NCBI RefSeq assembly: GCF_030272615.1
Contig: NC_081408.1
Span: 614,278,977-614,342,976 of the forward strand
Reading direction: 5' to 3'
Source of the DNA: Cryptomeria japonica
Taxonomy: Eukaryota > Streptophyta > Pinopsida > Cupressales > Cupressaceae
Length of the DNA: 64,000 bases
Positions 22,317-32,770 of this stretch are shown in pieces (positions within the stretch are counted from its first letter, which is position 1; the number at the start of each line of letters is the position of its first letter). The notes under the pieces are model-generated. The model had not been told where the DNA came from and ran no database searches. It was given only the letters and a program-made list of their open reading frames with translations. The position numbers and the translations under genes are program-made.

Positions 22317-24973
22317 TCATTCTATGACCAAAACTAACACTATATGATCATAAACTTGTGGTGGATCATCAAAATCAAGCCTCTTCGATGCAGTATGCGG
22401 CTTTGTAGATGGCTGCAAAACCACAATTCAAAAGCCAAGTTAGAATTCTTTTGTAGAAAATAGTTCACAATTAACAACATAACTATGCATTTAATTTTAT
22501 TTCCTTTGCAATTGAAATGTAGATTACCTCATTGGCTGATCCAGGAGCTAATGTCTTTGCTCTCCTCTCCTTGTCACTCTTAGGAATTTTCTTGAAGACA
22601 TACTTAAATGGATCCACGTTATGGTCATACTACAAAGGGGTCTATTGTAGATTAAATGTACAATTAATACAATGTACTAACATAAATATATCAAAAACAC
22701 TTAAAAGCTATAATATAGAGAACAATGATGTACATGTGCCTGAGATGCTTCTCCAATGGACTGAGGATGGCTCACCATCGATGTAGAAACTGTCACTATT
22801 ACCTATACAAAAAATGTTCAAAGATTAAATACAATTAATATAATGATAAGTATTGAAGGTTAAAAACAATTAATTTTACATATCAAACAAAAGTGTACCG
22901 GATCCTAAGATGCTTCTCCAGTGCAAGGAGGAGGGTTTGTCATTAACGAAATAGGTATGGATATTTCCTATATGAAAAAATTATAAGATTATAATATATC
23001 ACAAGTTCACATGTACGTGTGCATATAATCATGAAATCAAGAAAATAAAGTAGAGATACATACCTTCACCCTCTCTTGATCCGTGGGCGAATCAGGTGCA
23101 TTCAACAAATCCACAAAGCTCAATGGCTGTTGTACATGTAAAATAGACAAAAAACACTAATCAATCTACAAACCCCAACTAATACTTGATTTCAACATTT
23201 TCAAACAATTGTACAACTAAAAATGTGTTCAATCACCTTCTTCACACGTTTTGGCGTCTTCGAGGAATTCTTTTTCTTAGGACGAGCCCAAGATGCGGAG
23301 GGGGTACCCTAAAAACACAAAATTAACATGAGATATTAGTACAGATAATAAATTAAACATAATTTTGAAAATCTAAAATGAAATGACTTGCATATTCCAT
23401 CAAAACAATACATAAAAAGAGTTGTACAAAATATGATACCGTATAGCCTTGTAGGCCAAAATCGATCGCTGAGAGCATGATGTCATCAATCTAGGACATT
23501 TTTTCCCCTGTCAACACCTATAAACCAGAAATTGGACCAAGCATTAAAGATGGTTAGTATATCTTGTATTTTTTTTAATTCAAAGTGTACTATTCTATTT
23601 TAACATGTTACAAAATTTATACCTCAAGCATCGAAGTTGCAGCTATAGTAACTGGGGGAGGTGTATGGGATACCGCTGCTGCATCCTAAAATGCATATTA
23701 TTTGTCTCAATTTAAATTGATGTATAAATGAAAATTCATTTATGTAATTATAAATTTAAAGTGACTGATAAATAAAATGTTATGAATTCAAATCAACACA
23801 CCAGTGTCTGTGACTCATGGGCAAACACCATGTCCATCAACTCATCTGTCAGTGTGACATCCTCAACCATGTGAGCCTGACATCTACAACAACAAATCAT
23901 GCATAGATGATATGAGGATCCATCTGCACCGGTTGCATCATCTATTCCCGAGCATATCCCCGAGCAACTGACACACATATTCTCGATGGGCTCTATGTCG
24001 CCCTCTAATGGCTCATCATCCAATACAATAGGGTGTGCTAATGACATCCCATGTTGGATGATGGCACCAGTCAATGTTGTGGTCGCCTAAAGAGTCTGTA
24101 GGTCCATCGACTCTTTTAGCTCTAATCAGACAGCCTGATGCACCTTGGGTTTGGGTGCTAGGGGGTGGCGACTCTCCGTGGCTAATCGCCTACAGGCTCC
24201 AGGTTTAAATTGGGCAGAGCCACCACCTCTACCATGAAACTCTCTCATGTCAAAATAGTTTGGTCGCACAGTGAGCACAAACTCACAATATATTTTTCTC
24301 AAAAAATATAATGGCACCTCATAATTATTACAAGGTGGATCATCAAAGACCATCCACCACCTCTGCCAAAAAAGATTCTTCATCTGCACATTGGTACACC
24401 AATGTATGGGAAACCTCTTTGCATTAAGAGGTAATGACTGACCAGTTTTGGGATCAACAAAAAGGGCACATATTTGTTGTTTAGTAATATTTTTGTTTTT
24501 TACTCCATCGTATGATAGCCCATTGGCATAAAATGACGACACCTATCCCTAAAGTTTCCCCATTTGGTAATTTATGTGGAAATAGCTATGGCACCACTAG
24601 CTAATGTTTCTAGGCTAGTGGTGAGGGATTGATGATGGTCAAGTTCAGAAGTTTTCAATTTAACAATCAATCTATTGATTTTAGACGTATTTTGTCCTAA
24701 CTGATTAATTAACTCTTCTTGTGTTTCGGGTGTGCGGTCAAAAGGAGGAATTGGGGGTTGTTCTTGTGCATTTTCAGGAGGTGCATTTGGTTGTTCTTAT
24801 GGGTTTTCAGGAGGTGCATTTGGTTGTTCTTGTTCTGAATTAGAAGAATCTGGTTTTTGAAACAAAAAATGAAAAAACCTAATCAAAATTAATGAAATTA
24901 AATTCAAAATGTAAAACAAATTGCATAAACCAGAAAGAAAGACAAAAATAAACAAAAAGTAACCTTGATCCAT
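22317..24973 (-). pseudogene. ten-exon accessory gene of the DNA transposon, lightly decayed
   Basis: Exons (minus strand): 24973-24964, 24849-23802, 23685-23623, 23517-23440, 23308-23237, 23126-23064, 22967-22899, 22802-22734, 22641-22528, 22412-22317. Every junction has GT...AG. Exons 3-10 are 63, 78, 72, 63, 69, 69, 114 and 96 bp, all multiples of three, and the phase from exon 1 into exon 2 is right. The protein would be about 560 residues. It has an N-terminal repeat EQPNAPPEN, a helical segment, a large domain in exon 2, a Cys cluster (CVSCSGIC...CMICCCRC) that could bind zinc, and a Pro/Ser/Lys-rich tail. Exons 7 and 8 both end GEAS and have equal length. Damage is one frameshift in exon 2 near 24540 and several TAG/TAA/TGA codons that one C-to-T change would explain. 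Function unknown; a DNA-binding partner of the transposase is a guess. Confidence 0.7.
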
Positions 24974-25102
24974 AGCCTGGAGGACAAATCTAGCACTCCA
25001 TTCGTGGTTTAGGAGAGGAAATGGGGAAAAAAAGAACTTAAAAATGCGTTATTCACAGGTAAATGAGACCCAATTTTTTTTTTTAAACATTTTTTAGCAG
25101 GC

Positions 25103-25265
25103 ACTATGTACGCGGATTTATTTGGATTATTAGCAAGTACGTGCTCATTTTCCTATGAGCAGCATGTACATGCTCATTTTCCTAATCATAGCACGTACGC
25201 GCTATCTTCTCTAGAAACCTAAGCGCATACGCGAGAATTTCAAATTTTAAAACCGCGTATGCGCT
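25103..25265. repeat. right subterminal palindrome array, 29-bp pitch
   Basis: Six motif copies start at 25103, 25132, 25161, 25190, 25222 and 25252, so the spacing is 29, 29, 29, 32 and 30 bp. AGCATGTACATGCT at 25161 is a perfect 14-bp palindrome. AGCACGTACGCGCT at 25190 is one change from the perfect left copy. The array ends about 65 bp inside the right terminus. Confidence 0.85.
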
Positions 25266-25304
25266 GCTTGTTTTTCCATTTTTTTTGGGTGTTGTCCACT
25301 TTTC

Positions 25305-25330
25305 TGACCACCATCTTTGTGCACACGCCC
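25305..25330 (-). repeat. right terminal inverted repeat
   Basis: Its reverse complement carries the same 20-base core GTGCACAAAGATGGTGGTCA as the left end. It is preceded by GGGCGT and followed outside the element by AGCC. Confidence 0.85.
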
Positions 25331-26542
25331 AGCCACTTTTTCAGCATCCACCTTTGCTAGGTCATCTGTATCAGTCTGGATAGGGTCACTGACCAACCAC
25401 ACAACCAATCCTTTTATGTCGGTTCTCTAACCCTATTGGTATCTCTCACTTTGTCGGTTAACCATCATGTATGCACTTCTCTTCATCAGGTGAGAGCCCC
25501 TCAACCGGTCAACACACTTGCCAACCTACCTCATGCATATCTTCAGCAAATGGGAGCCTTTCACATCTACACCTTGTCAGCTTTTCTGGTGGACATACTT
25601 ATTGGTAACCACCTTGATGACACCATGTCATCAACCTTCAACAAACTCCATCTTCAATATGGCAATGTCCTTTGTTTGTAGCTGATTCAACTTTTCCTTC
25701 TTCATCATTTGACCAGTTCTCCTCTTGACTAGTTTGTCAAGGTGGCAGACTCATTTTTCTAAGTGAAAAACCCATCACTCTTCAATTATTCCTTTTTCTG
25801 TCCTAGTAGCACAGCATGCCAAGTCTTTCTGATTAGATGCATATCTCTGATTTGATGCACCTGAGGCATCCGTTTGTTTCATCAGTTGATCCGGTGTGAG
25901 CCTTCAATCATCTACCTTTAATATCTTTGACTTATCCCAGAGCATTATCACTTACCATTAGGAAAGGATCCTTGTCATCTTCTTCTGGCATTGCACTTAT
26001 GTGGCTTCCTTGTTTGAGCAGCATATCTTCAAACAGGCACATGTGATCTAGTTGGACATATTCACTGTCAGTCATCTCTACAAATAGTGACTACAACATT
26101 ATTTGGTGGGAGTCCTATTGTTTGACATCCACACAACATATCGGTGACCTGCACATACTTCACCTCCGGTGTTGATGTGATTTAGATAGCATTCCCCCTC
26201 TTCATCACAATCAATCAACCCCCCTCTTATAGATGTCATCATTTACCAGTTGTTATATCATTTTGGTCTCCTATCCATATCTTCAACACAAGTCAAACAC
26301 TAACTTGTGTAACAGTGACCTGCTAAGTTAGATGTCATCAAAGATATCACATCTAGTATGCATCAATGATAGTGTTGCACATACATCTATTATACTGGTA
26401 ACCATCCTATACCAATTGACATCAATGATAACACAATGCCAACAGAGACCAGTTCAGTGGGGTCTGGGTGTTGGGATTATTGATCTTAGGACCATGCCAC
26501 AATATGATGCCTAGTGGACTAGATAGAGATGTATTCCTCTTA

Positions 26543-27420
26543 CAGATTTGACTATTTTGATCACAGCACAGATGATTAGGCAATGGAGGAAGCAGAGAGG
26601 GGATGATGAGGATGACGATGGGGATGGGGATGATGTAGGTGGTGATGGCGTGGATGGTGGAGGTGTGGCAGGTGCTGAGGATGAGGGTGAGGGAGGGGAT
26701 ATTGACAAGGGTGATGAGGAGGAGGGAGGGGATACTAAGGTAGACATTGGTGGAGACACCAAGTTATTTAGTGAGAGAAATGGTTCTTCCTCTATAGTAT
26801 CATCCAGCAACGAGGGTGGGGATAGTTCTATTGACATGGACATGCCAGAGTTAGAGGATGCACCTATTGTACAGGTAGGTGAGGGTCAAGACAATGATGA
26901 TCCATAGGTTATGAGGGCTCGCATCCAGATTTTAGAGGATGCTTTGGCTATAGAGCAATAGTAGCGGAGAGATGATTGGGCTACCTTTCATCATGAGTAT
27001 GCATCTTTGGTCGTAGAGAGAGACGGGTTGATCACTGAGCGGGTTTAGTTGTGGATAGAGAAAGATCAACTTTGCATTGAGTGAGATGATGTTGCTTAGA
27101 GGGATCAGTTAGCTCAATATTCTTTCAATTAGTATGTTTTTCCAAGTGGTGTCGCACGTTCTCATGATGATACTCTTTCATGCTTCTTAGGAGGCGATGT
27201 ACTATCGACAACACTGTGAGATGGTCATTCCTGAGGGTCAGAGAGTACACAGCTATCATTCTTATAAATCATAGAGCATATCGAGTAGATCGATGACTCG
27301 TGATACTAGCAGTGGAGGAGTTATGGGTCCACCCTGTGCACCACCAAGTCATCCTATGGCAAGATCAAGTGGACATGGTGTTGGTCTAGCTCCTAATAGA
27401 GGCAGTGTCAATTGACACTT
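26543..27420 (+). pseudogene. C-terminal tail of the PMD gene of the old gypsy element
   Basis: The exon follows CTCTTACAG (26534-26542), a good splice acceptor. It reads IRQWRKQRGDDED, then a long Asp/Glu/Gly-rich acidic stretch to the TAG at 26905-26907. A helical, probably coiled-coil part follows (RARIQILEDALAIE, then ERDGLITERV). The second part is broken by at least six stops, each explicable as CAG to TAG or CGA to TGA. An acidic then coiled-coil tail after the PMD is common in transposon-borne members of this family. With 13822-14038 it forms one plus-strand gene antisense to the gypsy element, interrupted by the copia LTR. Confidence 0.5.
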
Positions 27421-29076
27421 TTGTTAGACATGTTGTCAAGCCTTTGGGCCTTCTTATGATGTATTCTAACATATTATCATTCTTGAGATATATATATGAT
27501 ATTCATTTTTTGCGATGGTTATATATGCATGTGTGCTTCTATGATGTTTGATTCTATATGCATGCCTATGATGATGGTGGTGCAGTTTACTTTATGATAT
27601 TATATATGCTTGTTATGATGCATTTCTATATGATTTCTATGATGCATTTCTATATGATTGTTGTGATGCATGAACAAATTGATAAAATGATATTGTGATG
27701 CAACTATGGATAACGAATTGATAATGAATGTGACTTAGTGCAAATGAATTAATTAATTAATGCAACTATATGATAATGAATCTCTTTTTTTTTTAAATAT
27801 GTCAGAATATTGTTTTTTACCACATGATCCAATTGAATGAGAAGAATTGTTAGTAAAAGAAGGATGAAAGATTAGAAACAATCAAATGTGAAAAATGCTA
27901 GATGAATGATGAAATTTGATTTGATAAGAGATTATAATCATGACTTCTCGTGCCTTTATTTTACTTAGCGCAACATGATTCATCATTGAGCCTTATTATG
28001 TATCAATGGAATTTTGTACACCTGGGTATAAGGAACTAGTGAGGTGTAAATGGCATCGCATTGCAGAAACAAACGCTTACCAGACAAGGAGTGAACCCCT
28101 CCATTCTAGGTGTAGCACCAAGGGTCGAGGTATGTGTGATAGTCACAAGTATAGCTATCCTTGACTTCATTTTTGCATAGGATACTTACCAAAATAAAAT
28201 ACCAGCACAGACAACCAAGGTACCATTGCCCCAAAAATTCATCGGTTCACACCACCACTAGCAAGAAAAGAAAGAGATCATGACCATCATGGCTAATCTA
28301 GTCACTTGCAAACATCCTTGAGTAGCATAGGAACATGATCTATCACCAATTTATAAAAAGATAAAGACTAACTAGGACAAAATCCAGCAATCATATTGAT
28401 TTGTGCCTTCATTCTGACTATTTTATGTGATGGTTGATATGTCTGATCTTAGAGATTGAATACCCCATGTAAGATCAATTTGTCTAGTTTTGAGTGTACC
28501 CCCCCCCTATTTAAGACACGATGATTGATTGATGGATAGGATTAGTTGATATGATTGATAAGACAATTTGATCGACTTGATTGCAGATGTTGATAAGATA
28601 GTTTTATCCTTTTCTAACTTTGCGCGAAGTGTTTGCTAGATATTTGCTAGGGTGTTTGATTTCTACGAGATATTTTATTGAAATTTTGTTGATTTTTTTA
28701 TTTTAATGTGCTTTTTCAGTACTTTTTATTCTTTTTAGCGATTTTTCCAGGATCATTTTTTTATTTTTTATGGATTTTTAAGGACGTTATTTACTTTTTT
28801 ATAGATTTTTTCAGGACTTTATTGTCATACACTAATTAAATTGAGGGTGTAAAACATTTTATTGATAAGAGTTCATTCCCCTCTCTATAACCTTTGTACT
28901 ACCCAAACTAACCCACTAACTAACTAAGCTTTGTAAATAGAGATGCGGAAAACTTCTCCATTGATACTTGAAACTTCTTAGTCTTCCCTTTCCCATGCGT
29001 GTGCAATTGAGTTTATTTTGACTTTTGTGATATTGTTGTAGACCCTTAGAATACTGCATGACTAGCTATGTGAGTT
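27421..29076. other. spacer of the old gypsy, left part
   Basis: AT-rich, with runs such as TGATGCATTTCTATATGATT (27600-27670). No gene is visible. Similar ATG-rich spacer (GATGCAATGCAAATG type) follows the PMD exon in the younger gypsy at 31640-32060. Confidence 0.45.
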
Positions 29077-29081
29077 ATCAT

Positions 29082-29869
29082 TGTATATGGTGAAAATGGA
29101 TAACAATAATAATGATATTGAAAGGCTAAATGAATTCAACCACAAAACCCTAGCCTAACAACAACAAAGATCCACCATAACATATGAAGATTACCTAAGA
29201 CAATGCAAATCAAATGAAATCACAAAGATTATACCATCACATGTCCAATAGGGTTTGGATCTCCATTCTTCCTATCTCCATTGATCTTGCTTGATATATT
29301 TGCTCTCAGATTTTATGTGCACAAGAGCTCAACAAAGAACAGAATGTGGTTGCAAGTTGGATCGCCTATGTTCAAAAGCGTAGTGTAGTCAAGTAGTCAA
29401 ATTGATCAAGTAGTTAGCTAGGGTTTGATAATGAAGAAAGCATCTCCTTATATAGAAGACACTATATGAAATGGAGGGATAAGATTGAGAGGTGTAAAAG
29501 GAGGTCGGCTATGATTAGAGGGTAGGTAAAAGAAATAATAAAATAATGAAAGGGGTAGGTAGTTTATGAATTAAGAGATGAATGACATGTGTCATGGGTA
29601 GAAAAGGTTAATGAATTAATTAAATAAATAAAGATTTATTTAATTAATAGGAGTGAGATCAATTAAATAAATAAGATATTTATTTAATTTAGGAAAAGGA
29701 TAATTTAAATAAATAAATGTATTTATTTAAATGAGAAATAAGGCTAGAAGAGGATAAATGAATTAATTAAATAAATAAAGATTTATTTAATTAATAGAAG
29801 AATTAAGCTTAGATAATTAAATAAATAAAATATTTATTTAATTAGACTGGACAATTTTGGGTGTCTACA
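29082..29869 (-). repeat. 3' LTR of the young gypsy
   Basis: On the plus strand it runs from TGTATATGGTGAAAATGG to GGGTGTCTACA. It contains four TTTAATTAA/ATTTATTT palindromic blocks (29600-29845). A TATA box on the minus strand (CTATATAAGG) lies at 29446-29455. The purine tract (minus strand AAAGAGGGGCAAAA, 29870-29883) abuts its right edge. Confidence 0.95.
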
Positions 29870-29883
29870 TTTTGCCCCTCTTT
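29870..29883 (-). promoter_or_regulatory. polypurine tract of the young gypsy
   Basis: Minus strand AAAGAGGGGCAAAA lies directly before TGTAGACACCC, the start of the 3' LTR. The same junction occurs at 12318 for the old gypsy. Confidence 0.8.
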
Positions 29884-30387
29884 GAGACAATGCGGCTTGT
29901 CGCGTTGTTTCAAAGAAGATAAGATGAACTGATACAGAGTTGCCCCAAGATGGGAATGATATGCCCCCTCGAGAGATTGGATGAAAATGTCTAAAAAGAT
30001 CGCAGACAATCTCTCGATAAGAAGGAACGGCTAGAAAGGATTGACCGGATAAAGTGACAAAGTCATGGGATAATGAAGACTGACTCGGGAAACGAGGGCT
30101 AGGGAAATCTATAAGATAGACCACGAGGGAAATACATCCTCATTATCATCCACACATCTAAGAGATCAGAGTGAGATAGAGTAGCAGCAGTCAGCAGTGA
30201 TGGCAATGGCTCACAAATTCGATCGCATTCACTGATTCTAGAGGCCAACAGATATAGGAGAGCCAGTAAGTACCACAAAACCTCTTTGTACTTTGATGCA
30301 TTTATTGTTGTCATTAATGCATCTTAGGTAGAGTAATAAATGTGCTTAGAATAGGGTCCAAAAAATGTCAAAAATGTCCAAGCGCGT

Positions 30388-30545
30388 CTGTGTTGGTGCC
30401 AGGCGCGTTTATGCTCGCTAGGCGCGTCTGTGTTTGTGCCAGGTGCATTTATGATGGAAAACGTGTTTGTGCCGAATGCGGCCACGTCTATGCTGTGTAG
30501 GCGTGTCTATGCCAAGAAGGCACGTTTGTGTCCAAAAATGTGAAT
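30388..30545. repeat. eight ~20-bp repeats with a GCGCGTYT core
   Basis: GCGCGTCTGTGTTGGTGCCAG is followed by variants GCGCGTTTATGCTCGCTAG, GTGCATTTATGATGGAAAA, GCGTGTCTATGCCAAGAAG and GCACGTTTGTGTCC. Units are 19-21 bp and degenerate chiefly at CpG. The array lies about 0.5 kb inside the 3' LTR of the young gypsy. Confidence 0.75.
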
Positions 30546-30761
30546 TTGTGTCTTCTAGGTCAAATCAGTAGTTTTGTGATGAACATACGCTGTTGATTGG
30601 ATAACCTGCTGAGAGGATACACTCAAGCAGGTCCTCTAGGGAAAACTAGGATAGCAAATAGGGCTAGGATTGACAATTCTGTGATAGAACATACGTTGCC
30701 AATTAGGAAACTTCTTAAGATGATTCACTCAAGCAGAGGCCCTAGGATAGGATAGATCAAG

Positions 30762-30975
30762 GCACTTTGTGATGAACAGTGAGTACCAAGATATAGTACT
30801 TTGTGATGAACAGGGAGTACTAAAATATGAGCAGCACTTTGTGATGAACAGTGAGTGCAAATGTGAGCAGCACTTTGTGATGAACAGGGAGTGCCAAATA
30901 CGTAGTACTTTGTGATGAATAGGGAGTACCACTAGGATAGAAGCAACACTTTGTGATGAACAGTGAGTGTCACTA
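30762..30975. repeat. six tandem hairpin repeats (35-41 bp)
   Basis: Units with the common loop TTGTGATGAACAG(T/G)G start at about 30762, 30797, 30835, 30870, 30906 and 30947. In five of six, the five bases before the loop pair perfectly with the five after it: GTACT/AGTAC twice, GCACT/AGTGC twice and ACACT/AGTGT once. The first unit has one mismatch. The array ends about 30 bp before the splice acceptor of the PMD exon. Two more diverged, longer copies of the same theme lie at about 30570 and 30680. Confidence 0.85.
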
Positions 30976-31006
30976 GGACTGAGATGATTGATTTGTGTGA
31001 CTGCAG

Positions 31007-31567
31007 GAGTATTTGCCTATGCTGGAGTCATGGGAGATATTCCCATCGACTCAGAGGTTGCGACCTGAGTTGACAACTGAGGACCGAGCTGCGTTTGAGG
31101 CTATGGGACTGAGACATATTCTGTATGTGCCTAAGTTTCAGGTGAACATGGGATTGCTGACTGCACTGGCGGAGAGGTGGCACTCTGAGACTTGCACTTT
31201 TCATTTTCTGATGGGGGAGATGACAGTCACCCTGGAGGATGTATAAAGGATTCTGCAGATACCGATCGATGGGGAGCTGATTCCATACGATCGAGACAGA
31301 GACAGGGATGCCCTTAGATGAGTGTTCTAGGATCCAGGACTGGAGATGAGGGTGGGACATGTGGCATGGGATACCATGACATGGACAGGATTAGCACTAC
31401 CAACAGTGTTGGCAGGAGTTATCAGTGGGTTCCTCTGTCCGGATAGGGCGACACGAGGGGTGGCTGCAGAGGACACAGGGGCCAGGAGAGATGATCTTGG
31501 GGTGGGTCCTTCTAGGGATCAGACTTCATCGAGGCCAGCTGGCTCTGAGGGAGGGAATTCATCATAG
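31007..31567 (+). pseudogene. plant mobile domain exon, antisense in the young gypsy
   Basis: The exon begins after GTGACTGCAG (acceptor AG at 31005-31006) with EYLPMLESWEIFP; the first ATG is 31019. LLTALAERWHSETCTFHF and the following GEMTVTLEDV are the signature of the plant mobile domain (RWxxETxTFHxxxGExTxTLxDV). After VTLEDV come stops at 31244 (TAA), 31319 (TGA) and 31328 (TAG), all in one frame and each one C-to-T change from CAA, CGA or CAG. The domain then jumps from GFLCPDRATRG to a Gly/Ser-rich end at 31565-31567 and lacks its RQFG part, so it is internally truncated. Its strand is opposite to gag. Extra PMD-type genes in gypsy elements are known; a role is not. Confidence 0.75.
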
Positions 31568-31672
31568 CTGTAGAGGGCTCCCTATGTATCAGTATTGTAC
31601 CATTTTTGTATGATGATGTAGACACCTACGGGTGATTGTAGCCATATGATTTTGACATCATTGTATCATGAC

Positions 31673-31674
<2 letters not shown>

Positions 31675-31705
<31 letters not shown>
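31675..31705. repeat. (TA)n microsatellite
   Basis: About 15 TA units, in the spacer after the PMD exon. Confidence 0.95.
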
Positions 31706-31709
<4 letters not shown>

Positions 31710-32770
31710 TGATTCATCTTTGTGGTAGCTATATGCATGTGTACCTATGTGATGAGATGTTCTTATGTGATGCTTATGATATGGATGCAAATATGTATAT
31801 GATGCAATGCAATATTTTTTTTGTTCTTTTATGTTTTTAAAATGTTATGCCAATGCAAATGCGAATGTATGAAATGCAAATGAATATGATAATGCCAAGA
31901 ACTATTTACATGATGAAAATGTAAAATTGCTAACATGTGTTGGGTGTAGGATGTGATGCAATTGTGAAATCTATATGTATGTATGAAATTCTTAATATGT
32001 GGTAATGCAGGTGAAACTACATGAGATGCAAATGTTTTTGGTGTGTCATTATACTCAGTCATGTGATAGCAGGCTACACAGACTCAAGAAGGATGATGGA
32101 AGTCAATCAAGAAAGGGGGATGAAAGATAGAAGATATGAAAGTGAAACAGCATCTTGTGCGTTATCATCATTGAGCTTTATTATGGCAAGTAGGTTATGA
32201 CAATCGAGGCATATGTTCGACCCAAAAAGTCATTGTACCTGTTTGCATGAAGATAAGACAGTCACAAATAAAGAATGCCCCAGTTCATACTAGACTCATA
32301 GTGTCCTCATATCCTTGGACAAGTCATAGCATTACTAAAAGACAATCCACAGACAGCAAATACAAATAGGTGACGATACCCCATCCTCACCTTTCTAGTC
32401 AAATACATCCTAGAGATAGAATCTCTAGTCAGAGACATCCTGGAAAAGCTAAAAGACATGTCACCAAAAAAGATGAAATCAAAAGAAAACCAAGACTCGA
32501 CACCAACATCCACTATAGCCCTCAAGTTTAGTGTCTCTTGTCACTTGTATAAGTCTTATTTGATTGTGGTCACAATGTTTACTTTCACAAAAAGGATAGA
32601 TAGCACTGAACCATATGTTGTCTGAGTCTATTGAAAGATTTGATTTGTTGAAGCCCATTGTTGTTGTTGTGTCTCATCTGAAACTGATACTTTATTGTGG
32701 AGAAGATGAAACTTTATTGCGGATCTATGATGCAAATGTTGCTTTATTGCGGATTGTGCACGGATAGACT

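Larger units (their letters stand above)
15405..25330. mobile_element. large terminal-inverted-repeat DNA transposon, unclassified
   Basis: Inverted ends GGGTAAGTGCACAAAGATGG (15405) and, reading inwards from 25330 on the other strand, GGGCGTGTGCACAAAGATGG share a perfect 20-bp core. Both ends are flanked by AGCC (15401-15404 and 25331-25334), a possible 4-bp target duplication. Near both ends lie arrays of a 14-bp palindrome on a 29-bp pitch. Inside are a plus-strand gene (18142-19255) and a ten-exon minus-strand gene (24973-22317) that converge on a 359-bp tandem array. Length is 9926 bp including a 500-base gap. The ends are not CACTA, and the target duplication fits neither Mutator, hAT nor TA-type families, so I leave the superfamily open. 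Confidence 0.75.
14039..26501 (-). mobile_element. copia-type LTR (probable solo LTR), split by a DNA transposon
   Basis: The left part (14039-15404) starts TGTGCCACTGAGAGGGGGGG and the right part (25331-26501) ends CATGCCACA. On the minus strand this is an LTR starting TGTGGC and ending GGCACA after CACCCCCCCTCTCAG, the 3'-end style of the other copia LTRs here. Removing 15405-25330 leaves about 2.5 kb with no gag or pol. The PMD gene appears on both sides, so the insertion lies inside that gene. The flanking 5-mers (CATAA and ATATG) do not match, so the exact ends or the solo status may be wrong. Confidence 0.5.

Noticed and set aside
15405-25330. Calling the DNA transposon a CACTA or PIF/Harbinger element
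   Set aside because: The ends are not CACTA, there is no TWA target duplication, and no typical transposase of either family is visible. Subterminal motifs alone are not enough.
14039-26501. Full-length copia element at this place
   Set aside because: No gag, pol, primer site or purine tract was found between the ends once the DNA transposon is set aside, so a solo LTR fits better.
26502-26506. Target duplication for the copia LTR at 14039-26501
   Set aside because: The flanks CATAA and ATATG do not match, and shifting the ends did not give a convincing pair.
26511-26843. Ser/Pro-rich minus-strand frame
   Set aside because: It is the shadow of the acidic Asp/Gly/Glu stretch of the PMD tail on the plus strand.
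30762-30975. CRISPR-like appearance (repeats with short spacers)
   Set aside because: Spacers are only 9-17 bp and related to each other, the host is a plant, and the array lies inside a gypsy element.
31646-31840. Short Met/Tyr/Ile-rich frame on the plus strand
   Set aside because: It spans a (TA)n microsatellite in a non-coding spacer; no motif.
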